A stretch of DNA of 64,000 nt from Promethearchaeota archaeon (GCA_019058295.1 JAHPZI010000028.1:62001-126000), one strand, 5' to 3'; shown: positions 54,067 through 63,638, numbered from the stretch's first letter. Notes: a model not told the origin generated them from the sequence alone. Numbers and translations are program-made.

Positions 54067-56466
54067 ATGAAATCTGAGGCTATATTAAAAAGAACTTTAA
54101 GATTGAAAAACAATCTATTGTCAAGTCCTTACGAGATATGCATAGAACGAATCAAATCTGTTACCAAAATCTATAATGAAAATAAAGAAGACCCTGAAAT
54201 CATAAAAAAGGCCAAGGCTATTGCTCATTTATTAAGAAATATGACGATTTTTATTCGAGACGATGATTTACTAGTTGGGAACGAAACCAGCAAAAATTTG
54301 GCAGAAAAAATCAATTGTGATTTATTTTCTTATGAAGGGGCTTTTGGTAAAAGAGATAACGTCAAAAAATTTGTAGAAAGAAAACTCCAACCTTTTAAAA
54401 TTGAAGATCATGAAATCGATGAATTATTAGAAATAATTCCAATTTGGAAAGATAAGGCTTTATATAGCAATATAATATATCAACGACTATTAAAAGAGAA
54501 TTTACTTTCAGGAAATGGTTTAAATGCATCAATGGCACCTAGTATCGCCGTTTTATCGGGAACCAATGAAGGTCATATATCAATGGGATACGAAAAACTT
54601 TTAAAATTAGGCTATAATGGAGTTATTAAAGAGGCAGAATCGTATCAAGAACTTCTAGATAAGAACGATCCTGAATATAAAAAAAAAAATGACTTTTACG
54701 AAGCTGTGAAGATATATTATACAGCTGCGATGAATTACGCTAGGAGATATTCAATTTTAGCTAATTTAATGTCTCGAGAAGAAAAAAATCAACAGCGTAA
54801 GAACGAGCTTAATTTAATCGCCAAAACTATGAAATCTATCGCAATTGAACCTCCAAGTTCTTTTTATGAAGCAATTCAATATATTTGGTTTACTCAAAAT
54901 ATTGCTAATATCATATTTTCTAGAAGTGTATTAGCCTTAGGGAGATTAGATCAACTACTGTGGCCATATTATCAAAAAGATTTGAGAGATAATAGAATAT
55001 CACAAGATTTTGCCCTCGAATTGATTGAAGAATTGAATTTAAAATTAACTTGGAATTGTACATTATTACCTACGGATTACACTACCATATCGAACGCTCT
55101 CGGTTTGAACACGCAAACTATTACAATATCAGGTATGGATAAGGAAGGAAAAGATGCTACAAATGAGATTTCGTATCTTTTTCTAGAGGCCTATAAGAAC
55201 ATAAAATCTCTTACGTCGGATTTATCCATTAGAGTTCATGAAAATACTCCTAAAAAATTTTACATTGAGTGTATAAAGGTGTTCAAAACAACTTCTGGAA
55301 TCGCTTTTTATAACGATGATGTAATAGTTCCAGCTCTAGTTAAATCAGGGTATTCCTTAGAAGATGCTCGTGATTACGTCCTTATTGGATGTGTGGAACC
55401 AACCGGTCAAGGGAATTCTTTTGCAGCGACAGGAAGGATGTTTTTGAATCTACCTGGTGTGTTAGAATTTACTTTAAATAATGGATTTAGTAATGTATCT
55501 AGACAAATAGACGGTTTAGAAACAGGAGATCCCGGAGATTTTGCGACATTTGAGAGTTTCTATGATGCTTTTGCTCGACAGCTCCATTTTAATGTCGAAA
55601 AAACTGTGAAAATTGCGAGAATAGGGGATGAAGAAGTGATAAAATATTTCCAACAACCCTTTGTTTCTGCAAGTCTCGAGGGTTGTATGGAAAGTGGGAA
55701 AGATTACACTTCTGGTGGGGCTAAATATAATTTTTCTTCTATAACCGCTTATGGTTTTGGGACTTTAGTTGACTCTTTTTACATTATAAAAAAGATAGTT
55801 TATGATGAGAAAATAATGTCTTTGCCAGAATTAATTGAAATATTAAACTTAAATTTTAGAAGAAAAGAAAATATTCGGCAAAGTTTTATAAATAAATATG
55901 AAAAATGGGGCAATGATAATGACGATATCGACAAATTAGCAGTAAGATTGTGGGATACTTTTTGTACTGAAGTTGTTAAACATAAAACCATAAGGGGTGG
56001 TCATTATAATCCTGGAGCTTATTCAATGGGAATACATGTTATGATCGGCTTTATAACAAGAGCGTCAGCTGATGGTAGAAAAGCAATGCGCCCCCTTTCA
56101 AATAGTTTATCACCTGTAAATAATGTTGAAAAAAGTGGGATCACAGCGACACTTAACTCTATAGCTAAATTAAATTATGAATTGGCCGCCAATGGTGTAG
56201 CTGTTAACGTACGATTTCATCCCCTAAACTTTGAAAACGATGAAAATGTAGAAAAATTTTATCATCTCTTAAATGGATATTTCGGTTCAGGGGGAATGCA
56301 AATTCAACCTACAGTTGTTTCGACTGAAACCCTTAAAGATGCTCAAAAACATCCTGAAAATTATCCCGATTTAATTGTAAAAGTCGGAGGATATAATGCA
56401 ACCTTTGTTGATCTAGGAATCCCAATTCAAATGGATATAATCGATCGTTTAGAAAACAATTTGTAA
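54067..56466 (+). CDS. Glycyl radical enzyme of the pyruvate formate-lyase / dehydratase family
   Basis: The 799 residues match the PFL-type family throughout: the start has ERIKSVTKIYNENKEDPEII and DDDLLVGNET. The thiyl Cys442 lies in LIGCVEPTG, and Glu444 two residues later is the general base/acid found in dehydratase and C-N/C-O lyase subgroups (GCVE). The glycyl radical loop VKVGGYNATF has Gly775. The GCVE motif argues against true pyruvate formate-lyase, which has CC. Candidate reactions include glycerol, diol or choline-type elimination or decarboxylation; the exact substrate is open. An activating radical-SAM enzyme, normally adjacent, is not in the window. The enzyme implies strict anaerobic life. 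Confidence 0.9.
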   Translation: MKSEAILKRTLRLKNNLLSSPYEICIERIKSVTKIYNENKEDPEIIKKAKAIAHLLRNMTIFIRDDDLLVGNETSKNLAEKINCDLFSYEGAFGKRDNVKKFVERKLQPFKIEDHEIDELLEIIPIWKDKALYSNIIYQRLLKENLLSGNGLNASMAPSIAVLSGTNEGHISMGYEKLLKLGYNGVIKEAESYQELLDKNDPEYKKKNDFYEAVKIYYTAAMNYARRYSILANLMSREEKNQQRKNELNLIAKTMKSIAIEPPSSFYEAIQYIWFTQNIANIIFSRSVLALGRLDQLLWPYYQKDLRDNRISQDFALELIEELNLKLTWNCTLLPTDYTTISNALGLNTQTITISGMDKEGKDATNEISYLFLEAYKNIKSLTSDLSIRVHENTPKKFYIECIKVFKTTSGIAFYNDDVIVPALVKSGYSLEDARDYVLIGCVEPTGQGNSFAATGRMFLNLPGVLEFTLNNGFSNVSRQIDGLETGDPGDFATFESFYDAFARQLHFNVEKTVKIARIGDEEVIKYFQQPFVSASLEGCMESGKDYTSGGAKYNFSSITAYGFGTLVDSFYIIKKIVYDEKIMSLPELIEILNLNFRRKENIRQSFINKYEKWGNDNDDIDKLAVRLWDTFCTEVVKHKTIRGGHYNPGAYSMGIHVMIGFITRASADGRKAMRPLSNSLSPVNNVEKSGITATLNSIAKLNYELAANGVAVNVRFHPLNFENDENVEKFYHLLNGYFGSGGMQIQPTVVSTETLKDAQKHPENYPDLIVKVGGYNATFVDLGIPIQMDIIDRLENNL

Positions 56467-56590
56467 TAAAAGAACGTAAAAATTTATTTTACATAGGGTT
56501 TAAATATAGTTTTTTTTATTATAGAACTATTATTTTCTATTCTATTAATTTGAATAACAGTAAAACCATTAAATAAAAAAAGGGTTAATT

Positions 56591-57322
56591 ATGGAAGATA
56601 TTGAGATTCTTATAGGTATTTTTAGTTTAATTTTTTGTTTCATTGCAACTTTAATAGGGCTTCTTATCGCATCAAAATATCGTAAATATAAACAAAATAC
56701 TTTGCTCTATGTGGGAATTTCAATGCCCGGATTATCATTACCATGGTATCCTAGTTGCATTTCATTTTTAATGGCACTGATCACCGGTGAAGGGCTACCG
56801 CCTCAAATTTATTTCTTAATCGGAAATGCTTTTATTCCAGTTACATTATTACTTTGGATATTAGCATTTACAGAAATTATTTTAAAAAAAAACAAAAAAA
56901 TAAAAAAAATAATAATTCTAATAGTATACACTGTTATAGGAATAATATTTGAGATCTTTTTGTTTTATACCGTCTTTACAGACTATAATTCAATCGGAGA
57001 ATTAAAAGGATCTGTTGATGTTGAATATTACGGAATTACAAGATATTACTTAATGTTCACCTTATTAACATTATTTATTTCAAGTTTATTTGGTATTATT
57101 GAAAGTATTAAATCCGATAACGCTGATATTAAGTTAAAAGGAAAATTTCTTCTGGCTGGAATTATTTTATATACCATTGGTGCAATATTTGATGGATTTA
57201 TACCTCAAACATTCGTTACATTACCAATAGTAAGAATAATTTTAATTACAAGTATTCTCATGTATTATAACGGCTGGATTTTGCCTAAGGCAGTGAGGAA
57301 CCTGTTTTTAAAGGAAAAATAA
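56591..57322 (+). CDS. Seven-helix membrane protein, tandem copy 1
   Basis: The protein has seven hydrophobic spans and a conserved first loop (ASKYRKYKQNTLLYVGISMP). It is clearly paralogous to the next gene, with near-identical leader and first residues (MEDIEILIG). No kinase or other output domain is attached. The loop between helices 4 and 5 contains a FTDYNSIGELKG segment also conserved in copy 2. Unknown function; a sensor or a lipid-interacting protein is possible. Confidence 0.65.
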   Translation: MEDIEILIGIFSLIFCFIATLIGLLIASKYRKYKQNTLLYVGISMPGLSLPWYPSCISFLMALITGEGLPPQIYFLIGNAFIPVTLLLWILAFTEIILKKNKKIKKIIILIVYTVIGIIFEIFLFYTVFTDYNSIGELKGSVDVEYYGITRYYLMFTLLTLFISSLFGIIESIKSDNADIKLKGKFLLAGIILYTIGAIFDGFIPQTFVTLPIVRIILITSILMYYNGWILPKAVRNLFLKEK

Positions 57323-57458
57323 GATAATTATAATTAATTATAACCTTTTGTTAATTTCTTTGTATTGATTTAAATAAAAGTTCTAATATTTATTAATTAA
57401 AAAAATCTTTTTCTTATTGAATAAGATTATTGAACATTATTAAAAAAAAGGGTTAAGT

Positions 57459-58178
57459 ATGGAAGATATTGAGATTCTCATTGGTAGTTTTAGCTTAATT
57501 TTTTGTATTATTTCAACTGTTATAGGTCTTATTGTCGCATCAAAATATCGTAAATATAAACAAAATACTTTGCTTTATGTGGGACTTTCATTGCCTGGAT
57601 TAGCATTACCATGGTATCCAAGTGCCATTTCATTTTTATTGGCACTGGGTACCGGTGATGGGCTAACCGCTCCAGTTTATTTCTTGATCGGAAATGCTTT
57701 TGTTCCAATTTCATTATTTCTTTGGATGTTAGCATTAACAGAACTTATTTTTAAAAAACACCAAAAAACAATTCTAATAATATATATTGTTATAGGTATA
57801 ATTTTTGAAATATATTTTCTTTATACCCTCTTTACAGACTATACTGAAATCGGAGAATTAAAAGGAGCTGTTGAATGTACATATCACGGAATTACAGAGA
57901 TTTACTTAATATTCACGTTATTCTCAATATTTATTACAAGTGTATGGTTTAATATTCATTGTTTTAAATCTGATGATGCTGAAGTTAGGTTAAAAGGGTT
58001 ATTTCTTATGATTGGTCTGATTTTATATGTCATTGGTGCTATCGCTGATGGATTTATACCTCTAGACTTCATTACATTACCAATAATAAGAGTGATTTTA
58101 ATTATTTCGATGATTATGTACTATCACGCTTGGATCCTTCCGAATTATGTGAAGAAACTATTTTTAAAGCAAGAATAA
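57459..58178 (+). CDS. Seven-helix membrane protein, tandem copy 2
   Basis: Same layout as copy 1: seven spans, an identical ASKYRKYKQNTLLYVG loop, and FTDYTEIGELKG in the second half. The leader AAAAAAAGGGTTAAGT before the ATG is almost the same in both copies, so the duplication included the 5' leader. The two proteins have diverged mainly in their second halves. It may form a homo- or heteromer with copy 1. Confidence 0.65.
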   Translation: MEDIEILIGSFSLIFCIISTVIGLIVASKYRKYKQNTLLYVGLSLPGLALPWYPSAISFLLALGTGDGLTAPVYFLIGNAFVPISLFLWMLALTELIFKKHQKTILIIYIVIGIIFEIYFLYTLFTDYTEIGELKGAVECTYHGITEIYLIFTLFSIFITSVWFNIHCFKSDDAEVRLKGLFLMIGLILYVIGAIADGFIPLDFITLPIIRVILIISMIMYYHAWILPNYVKKLFLKQE

Positions 58179-58321
58179 GACAATTTTAATTATTTATACC
58201 ATTTTCTTAATTTTTTTTTATTTTTTTTAAAATAAAAGCTTCATACGCTTTCTTATTATAATTTGAATAATAATTTGTCACACACTATATCAATAAATCT
58301 TATTTCTACTAATTTTTTAAT

Positions 58322-59578
58322 ATGACAGTTCTAACTAATGATGATATTAGTTATATTACGAGGATACTGTTATTATTGAATGATAATATTAAAGATTCCT
58401 CTGTCTCTCGTCAAGGTCTCTCTAAACGCATGGATATGAACCGTAATTATCTTGAGGATTTACAAAAAAGAACAGGCAAGTACGATCAATACATTAAATT
58501 TTTTGATTTAGCCATAAACATTCTCTTAATTGATAAAGATAATTTCAAGTTCAAATCTAAAACACATTACGAGAGATTTAGGGAAGGTTCTTTAGAGCTA
58601 ATATTTCAAGAGATGGTTAGAAAAGGTGTTTATTCGGATGAACTAGTTATCAATTTACAAAAAGCTCAATTTAAAGCTATAAATTATACTCTTTATGCGT
58701 TAACAAAAGCTATGTATAATAAGTTTTCTGAAGATGAGCTCAATCAATTGAAAGAAGGACGGTCCAATAAATTTTTATATTCAATGACTCGGCTTAGTAA
58801 TGATATTGGGGGAGTGGAAACTCTCTCCCAGACTTTGCGTTATGAAATGTTTATAACCCCTGAGAAGATTGCTCTAATTAAATCAATAATAAATCAGTAT
58901 GAGGCATTTGCGTTTGATGAATGTAGATATGCTAAAGAATTAATGGAGGAGATCCCAAGATTAAGAACTAGTAAACGTTCTGCATATATCGGAAGAACAT
59001 CTCATCCAATTTTAGAAAATTTTTTCAGAAAAGTGTGGATCTTAAAGATGAAGATACGATCCAATCACGAATTTGAATTTAATAAACCTAGAAGTAACCA
59101 TAGAATAGATACTTTCTTAGATGTTAGAAATCAGAAGCAATTAAAAGACTTATTAAAAATCTCTTCTGACAAATCTTTAAAGAATTATAAGACATTGTTT
59201 ATTGATTATATTATCCCCTCTTTAAAAGCTCTAAAAAAATGTGTTTTTAGTAAGTTAAGTCCTGATAAACATTATCTTGCTAAAGATCGTGCTTTAATTA
59301 TTGTTTTCTATAGTTCCTATAGCGATAAAATCTTTGAAGAAATAGAGAAACTACTCAATAAGTCGAGTATTCCATATAAAAATAATGTTAGATTCATAGA
59401 TATAATGGATTTTGCTGATTTGTTTAATCTTGATGAATTAAATATTCAGAGATTAAAAGATATAAATAGGATAATCAAGGATGCTATGCTGGGGAATGAT
59501 AAATCTTTAGAGACTCTAGAAGCTATGTCTAATTCTGCTTTATATGAACTTAGTAGAGCTGATAAAAGAAAGAGCTAA
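58322..59578 (+). CDS. Hypothetical protein, 418 aa
   Basis: I do not recognise the family. The protein is soluble, basic and mostly helical. The N-terminal SRQGLSKRMDMNRNYLEDLQ region could be a small helix-turn-helix-like module. Residues about 230-280 are basic (FNKPRSNHRIDTFLDVRNQK), and a short alpha/beta stretch (DRALIIVFYSSYSDKIFEEI) lies near 320-345. It lies before tRNA-Cys and is transcribed in the same direction. Confidence 0.5.
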   Translation: MTVLTNDDISYITRILLLLNDNIKDSSVSRQGLSKRMDMNRNYLEDLQKRTGKYDQYIKFFDLAINILLIDKDNFKFKSKTHYERFREGSLELIFQEMVRKGVYSDELVINLQKAQFKAINYTLYALTKAMYNKFSEDELNQLKEGRSNKFLYSMTRLSNDIGGVETLSQTLRYEMFITPEKIALIKSIINQYEAFAFDECRYAKELMEEIPRLRTSKRSAYIGRTSHPILENFFRKVWILKMKIRSNHEFEFNKPRSNHRIDTFLDVRNQKQLKDLLKISSDKSLKNYKTLFIDYIIPSLKALKKCVFSKLSPDKHYLAKDRALIIVFYSSYSDKIFEEIEKLLNKSSIPYKNNVRFIDIMDFADLFNLDELNIQRLKDINRIIKDAMLGNDKSLETLEAMSNSALYELSRADKRKS

Positions 59579-59771
59579 CCAAGAAAATTTTTCTTAATAA
59601 TTAGTGTTTTCTAAATTAGGATAAAATCACTAATCTTTATATTTCTTTATTATATATTAAATTAGTTCCATAATATTCTAAACATTTATTAGAACTAAAT
59701 ATATAAGTGATAAAGGATTTTTGATATGATAAAGAAGAATACAATATTAACGAAATATAAATATTGCCAGC

Positions 59772-59883
59772 GCCAGCGTATAAAACTTATAGTTAATATA
59801 AGTTTACGCAACCGAGTAGTAAGGAGGCGGCCTGCAGAGCCGTTGCGCAAGCAGCGTGGGTGCAAATCCCACCGCTGGCTCCA
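59772..59883 (+). tRNA. tRNA-Cys(GCA) with a D-arm intron, unusual variable region, encoded CCA
   Basis: The acceptor stem pairs GCCAGCG (59772-59778) with CGCTGGC (59873-59879); discriminator T (59880), the cysteine type, is followed by an encoded CCA. Anticodon stem GCGGC/GCCGT surrounds CTGCAGA, giving anticodon GCA (59834-59836). T stem GTGGG/CCCAC is perfect, but the T loop is TGCAAAT, with G where TTC would have T. About 30 nt between T8-A9 and the D stem (about 59782-59811) form a hairpin: GCGTA, a 3-nt bulge, then AACTTATA pairing with TATAAGTT and TACGC around GTTAA. This suits an intron. The variable region is 12 nt (TGC-GCAA-GCA-GC), a hairpin rather than the usual 4-5 nt. The D stem with T10:A25 is weak, and boundaries are uncertain by 1-2 nt. 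Confidence 0.75.
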
Positions 59884-59938
59884 TTTTATTAATAAATAAG
59901 TAGTTTAAACTTGATTTTTTGGTGATCTCAATATTTTG

Positions 59939-61369
59939 ATGGTTTATAATAGCTTGACATTCCAGAAAGAGGAATTCAAAACAATCAAACCAAATGAAGT
60001 TCTAATGTATGTCTGTGGTCCCACGGTGTATGATAGCCCTCATTTGGGGCATGCTAAATCTGCTGTTGCTTTTGATCTTGTCCATCGTTATTTAAAGTTC
60101 AAAGGCTATAATGTGAAATTAGTAAAGAATTATACTGATATTGATGATAAAATAATACAAAGAGCAAATGAAAGGAACATAGATTTTAATTCATTAAGCG
60201 AGCAATATATAAAAGAATACGAGGATATCATGAATGCTTTAAACGTCGAAAAGGATTATATGAATCCACGAGCTACGGAAACCATCGATTTTATGATTGA
60301 AGTAATTCAAGGATTAATCAAAAATGAGCATGCGTATGAAAGAAATGGTTCTGTATATTATTCTGTTAAAACTTTTCCAAAATATGATTCGATATTTCAG
60401 AATGTAAAAAAAGGAGAGATACACGATGAAAATGAGGATATTGAAGATCAGGATATTGCCTATGGAGATGATAAAGAAGATCTCCGAGACTTTGCATTGT
60501 GGAAAAAACACAAAGAAGGAGAACCTTATTGGGAAAGTCCCTGGGGTAAAGGTCGCCCTGGATGGCATATTGAATGCTCGTCCATGTCAGTTAATATATT
60601 AGGTGAAACTCTTGATATCCATGGAGGAGGTCAAGATTTAAAATTTCCACATCATCGAAACGAAATAGCTCAATCAGAAGGGTATACAGGAAAGAAATTT
60701 GCAAATTATTTTATGCACAATGGCTTTGTTAATGTAGATGATGAAAAAATGTCAAAAAGCCTCGGAAATTTCTTTTTAGTTTCGGAGGTTATAAAAAATT
60801 ACGACCCAATGGTAGTAAGACTATTTCTATTTTCAAGCCATTATCGAAGTTCTATCAATTATTCTTTAGACAATATGAATCAAGCTAAAAAAAACTACAA
60901 TAGGCTTTTAAGTACTATTAGAAATATCCACGAGCTAAATATAAAAGATATTTCTTCTAAAAATATTAAAGAGTTGATTTTAGAAATCGAAAAGGCAGAA
61001 AAATCAATTATCGAAGCTATGGATGATGATTTTAATACTCCCATTGCTCTTGCTGAGTTCTTAGGATTATTTAGAGTAATAAACAGAGAAGTATTAGAAA
61101 ATAAAGTACCTATTAATAAAGATTTCAAGGATAAATTCTTTAATTTTGTAGATAATATGAATAAGATATTTGGTTTATTTCCAAATCTAAAAAGCCAATT
61201 AACACTAGGGGATGAGGTATCTCTTGATGAAAAGGGAACTACTATTCAGAATTTATTGAAAATTATTTATGATGTTAGAGCAGAGCTGAGAACCCGAAAA
61301 ATATATGACTTAAGTGATAAAATCCGTGATAAATTAAAAGAATTAGGCATTAATATTGAGGATAAATGA
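59939..61369 (+). CDS. cysS: Cysteinyl-tRNA synthetase
   Basis: The enzyme charges tRNA-Cys. The HIGH motif is HLGHAKSAV, the zinc-ligand Cys lies in MYVCGPTVYDSPHLG, the second zinc region GWHIECSSMS and HGGGQDLKFPHHRNEIAQSEG are present, and the KMSKS loop reads KMSKSLGNF. The length of about 476 residues is normal. A TTG at 59936 precedes in frame; ATG 59939 is preferred. It starts 55 nt after tRNA-Cys, so the synthetase and its own tRNA probably share a transcript. It converges with sfsA with no gap. Confidence 0.96.
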   Translation: MVYNSLTFQKEEFKTIKPNEVLMYVCGPTVYDSPHLGHAKSAVAFDLVHRYLKFKGYNVKLVKNYTDIDDKIIQRANERNIDFNSLSEQYIKEYEDIMNALNVEKDYMNPRATETIDFMIEVIQGLIKNEHAYERNGSVYYSVKTFPKYDSIFQNVKKGEIHDENEDIEDQDIAYGDDKEDLRDFALWKKHKEGEPYWESPWGKGRPGWHIECSSMSVNILGETLDIHGGGQDLKFPHHRNEIAQSEGYTGKKFANYFMHNGFVNVDDEKMSKSLGNFFLVSEVIKNYDPMVVRLFLFSSHYRSSINYSLDNMNQAKKNYNRLLSTIRNIHELNIKDISSKNIKELILEIEKAEKSIIEAMDDDFNTPIALAEFLGLFRVINREVLENKVPINKDFKDKFFNFVDNMNKIFGLFPNLKSQLTLGDEVSLDEKGTTIQNLLKIIYDVRAELRTRKIYDLSDKIRDKLKELGINIEDK

Positions 61370-62038
61370 TTAAAATTTGGCCAATTTTATTTTTCCATTA
61401 TAATACAGCATTTTTCCATCAAAACTAACTTGTACACAGATAATATTGATTTTTTTTTTTCTTGCCTCACTTAATTTTTTAGAGAATTTAGGATCTGTTT
61501 CCCAATTAGGAGCGAAGCTGTCCGCTTTTCGGAATATCAAGAATAATATTATTCCTTTATGTTTAATTATTTCTTCTACATGACGTGTTCCCCGTTCTGT
61601 TGGAGCATCTGGAAATAATGCAAGACCATTTCTCACTAATGTACATCCTTTGACTTCTAAAGGTGTTCCATCTAGTACAAAATCAATTCTGCTCTTTCCT
61701 ATAGTAATTTCCTTATTTATCTCTCTTATTTTTGAGAATTCAGGTAGATAAGAAAAAATTTTCATGGCTATTTTTGAATGTTGTGCACTATCAATTAAAA
61801 CCCATTCGTTGTTATGTTTAACGGCTTTTATGTAGTATTTCAATTTACCACTTGAATTAGTAAAAAGCACTTCAGCCCCCTTAATTAGTAATTCCTTCAA
61901 GCGTCCAGGATCATGGACATGCGCACTTTCCACCCTTCCCTCATATTTAATTTCAGCAATAAAACGGTTCGGTCGGGATAAAAATATGCCTTTCTTTAAA
62001 TTATGTATCTCAAAAACAGGATTTTTTATTTCTTCCAT
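61370..62038 (-). CDS. sfsA: SfsA family DNA/RNA nuclease-fold protein
   Basis: The 222 residues match SfsA: the start FLSRPNRFIAEIKYEGRVES, HVHDPGRLKELLIKGAEV, and the nuclease core RIDFVLDGTPLEVKGCTLV with FPDAPTERGTRHVEE. SfsA has an OB-fold followed by a PD-(D/E)xK-like domain; its role is unclear, first named for sugar fermentation stimulation in E. coli. The stop codon abuts that of cysS on the opposite strand. Confidence 0.92.
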   Translation of the reverse strand: MEEIKNPVFEIHNLKKGIFLSRPNRFIAEIKYEGRVESAHVHDPGRLKELLIKGAEVLFTNSSGKLKYYIKAVKHNNEWVLIDSAQHSKIAMKIFSYLPEFSKIREINKEITIGKSRIDFVLDGTPLEVKGCTLVRNGLALFPDAPTERGTRHVEEIIKHKGIILFLIFRKADSFAPNWETDPKFSKKLSEARKKKINIICVQVSFDGKMLYYNGKIKLAKF

Positions 62039-62154
62039 AAATACTTCTCTTCTTTAAAATTAGGTCTATCTGATAAATTATTCGTCAATATTAAAAAATT
62101 GCTTTATGAAATATAATATAAAGAGATAAAAGGATTTCTTATTTAAGATTACAT

Positions 62155-62394
62155 GTGAATAAAGCAAATAATACGGAGACAGTAGAGAGTTATCGATTTC
62201 ACCATATCGACACTAATAAATGTCGACAATGTACGAGTTATGATTGCGAAGAAGCTTGCTTTAGAGGGATTTATCACGTTATCAATAAAGGTTCAGAACC
62301 TAAATGCATTGTTATAGAAGATCGTGAAGATAGATGCATAAAATGCCATATTTGTACGACACAGTGTAAATATGGCGCCATAAAAATAGATTAA
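62155..62394 (+). CDS. Small 4Fe-4S ferredoxin-like protein with two cluster sites
   Basis: The 79 residues carry Cys23, 26, 31 and 35 (CRQCTSYDCEEAC) and Cys61, 64, 67 and 71 (CIKCHICTTQC), fitting two [4Fe-4S] clusters. The first site has an extra two residues in its CxxCx4CxxxC form. An additional Cys51 lies between them. It resembles the C-terminal ferredoxin-like modules attached to oxidoreductases. The start is GTG 62155. A soluble electron carrier in anaerobic metabolism is likely; the partner is not identified. Confidence 0.8.
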   Translation: MNKANNTETVESYRFHHIDTNKCRQCTSYDCEEACFRGIYHVINKGSEPKCIVIEDREDRCIKCHICTTQCKYGAIKID

Positions 62395-62512
62395 AGTCAT
62401 TTTTTCTTAACGATTAAAAATTTTATTTGACAATCTAATTTTTAATTTATAAATTATAAATTGTAAAAATCAATTTCTTATATAATAGATATAAATTAAA
62501 ATTTGAAATAAA

Positions 62513-63052
62513 ATGATTTCAGAAAAATTAAAATTGGACGATATTGACCGTAAAATAATATCATTAGTTCAAGAGCAACCTCATTTAACTCACACTGAGA
62601 TTGCCGATCAAATAGAAAGAAGCCAACCTACAGTTGGGATGCGTATAAAAAAGCTAGAAAAATCAGGCGTATTACAATTTCAACCTGGTATTAATTTCAA
62701 AAAGGTAGAGATTTTCATGGCAACTGTTGAAGTAAATACTAAAGATCCAGAGCATTTAATGGATATGGCAAAATGCTGCCCGTTCATGCTCAATGCGTTC
62801 CGTGTAAGTGGTGAATATAATGTCTGTATACTTTTAGCGAGTTCAGAACTCAGAAAATTAGAGAATGTTGTGAATTACCATTTCCGTGGGAAACCAGATG
62901 TGAGTAAGGTTTCAATGAATGTTGTAACAGAGATTGCAAAAGATTTTATTCTTCCTATCGATTTTGATTCTGAAGATCACGAACCAACAATAGAAGAAGG
63001 ATGCGGAGAGAAATGTAAATATCTCATCGCTAAAAAAGAAGGTAAGATTTGA
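62513..63052 (+). CDS. Lrp/AsnC family transcriptional regulator with CGxxC tail (copy 1)
   Basis: The N-terminal winged helix-turn-helix (LDDIDRKIISLVQEQPHLTH; TEIADQIERSQPTVGMRIKK) is the Lrp/AsnC type and the RAM-like ligand-binding domain follows (ATVEVNTKD, FRVSGEYNVCILLAS). The C-terminal tail ends with EEGCGEKCKYL, a CGxxC motif that is not part of the standard family. It has a convergent paralogue 16 nt away. The tail could sense redox state or bind metal, an inference from the Cys pair. Confidence 0.85.
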   Translation: MISEKLKLDDIDRKIISLVQEQPHLTHTEIADQIERSQPTVGMRIKKLEKSGVLQFQPGINFKKVEIFMATVEVNTKDPEHLMDMAKCCPFMLNAFRVSGEYNVCILLASSELRKLENVVNYHFRGKPDVSKVSMNVVTEIAKDFILPIDFDSEDHEPTIEEGCGEKCKYLIAKKEGKI

Positions 63053-63068
63053 AGTAATAAAAATTTGC

Positions 63069-63638
63069 TTATTCTTCTTTCTCTATCTCTTGAAACTTAA
63101 ATTTGGGTATTTCTTCTTTTAAATGACATCCAGGTCCACAGTAACGTCCGTCGAAATTTTCGATTTGAAAGTCAATAGGTACTACAAAGTCGTGAATACT
63201 TTCAATCAAGATATTTGTCTTGACATTTAGTACATCTACATCTTTCCTAAAACAGAGATCAATTAATTTCTCAATAGTTTGCAAATCTGATGCAGATATA
63301 ATACATAATAGGTTGTATTCTCCGCTAATTTTAAAAGCATGATTAATAAAAGGACAATCTTTAATTTTATCTACGATTTTTTCGACATCCTTCGTTGAGA
63401 TGAATACTATTGTCGATACAATATCGACTTTTTTAATATTAAAGCCAACTTGTTTAGTTATTAAGTTTTTACGCTCTAATTTTATAATTCGGGCGCCCAC
63501 AGCTGGTTGGCTTTTTTCAATTTCCTTTGCGATGTCCGAATGTGTAATATCAGGATTTTTTTCAATCATCTCGATGATCTTTTTATCATCGTCATCAATA
63601 TTTAATAACTCGTTAAATGTTTTTTTTTTCATTTCCAT
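63069..63638 (-). CDS. Lrp/AsnC family transcriptional regulator with CGxxC tail (copy 2)
   Basis: The winged helix (SDIAKEIEKSQPAVGARIIK) and the RAM-like domain (STIVFISTKD, FKISGEYNLLCIISA) mirror copy 1. The tail reads GRYCGPGCHLKEE, again CGxxC. The two proteins share the same length, domain order and tail, so they are paralogues facing each other. The start is ATG 63638. It may regulate the genes beside it, including a peroxiredoxin-like gene. Confidence 0.85.
   Translation of the reverse strand: MEMKKKTFNELLNIDDDDKKIIEMIEKNPDITHSDIAKEIEKSQPAVGARIIKLERKNLITKQVGFNIKKVDIVSTIVFISTKDVEKIVDKIKDCPFINHAFKISGEYNLLCIISASDLQTIEKLIDLCFRKDVDVLNVKTNILIESIHDFVVPIDFQIENFDGRYCGPGCHLKEEIPKFKFQEIEKEE

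Noticed and set aside
59766..59771. Alternative 5' end of tRNA-Cys at the first GCCAGC
   Set aside because: GCCAGC is repeated in tandem. The start at 59772 leaves T8 and A9 in place and gives a simpler intron; the first copy would leave C8.
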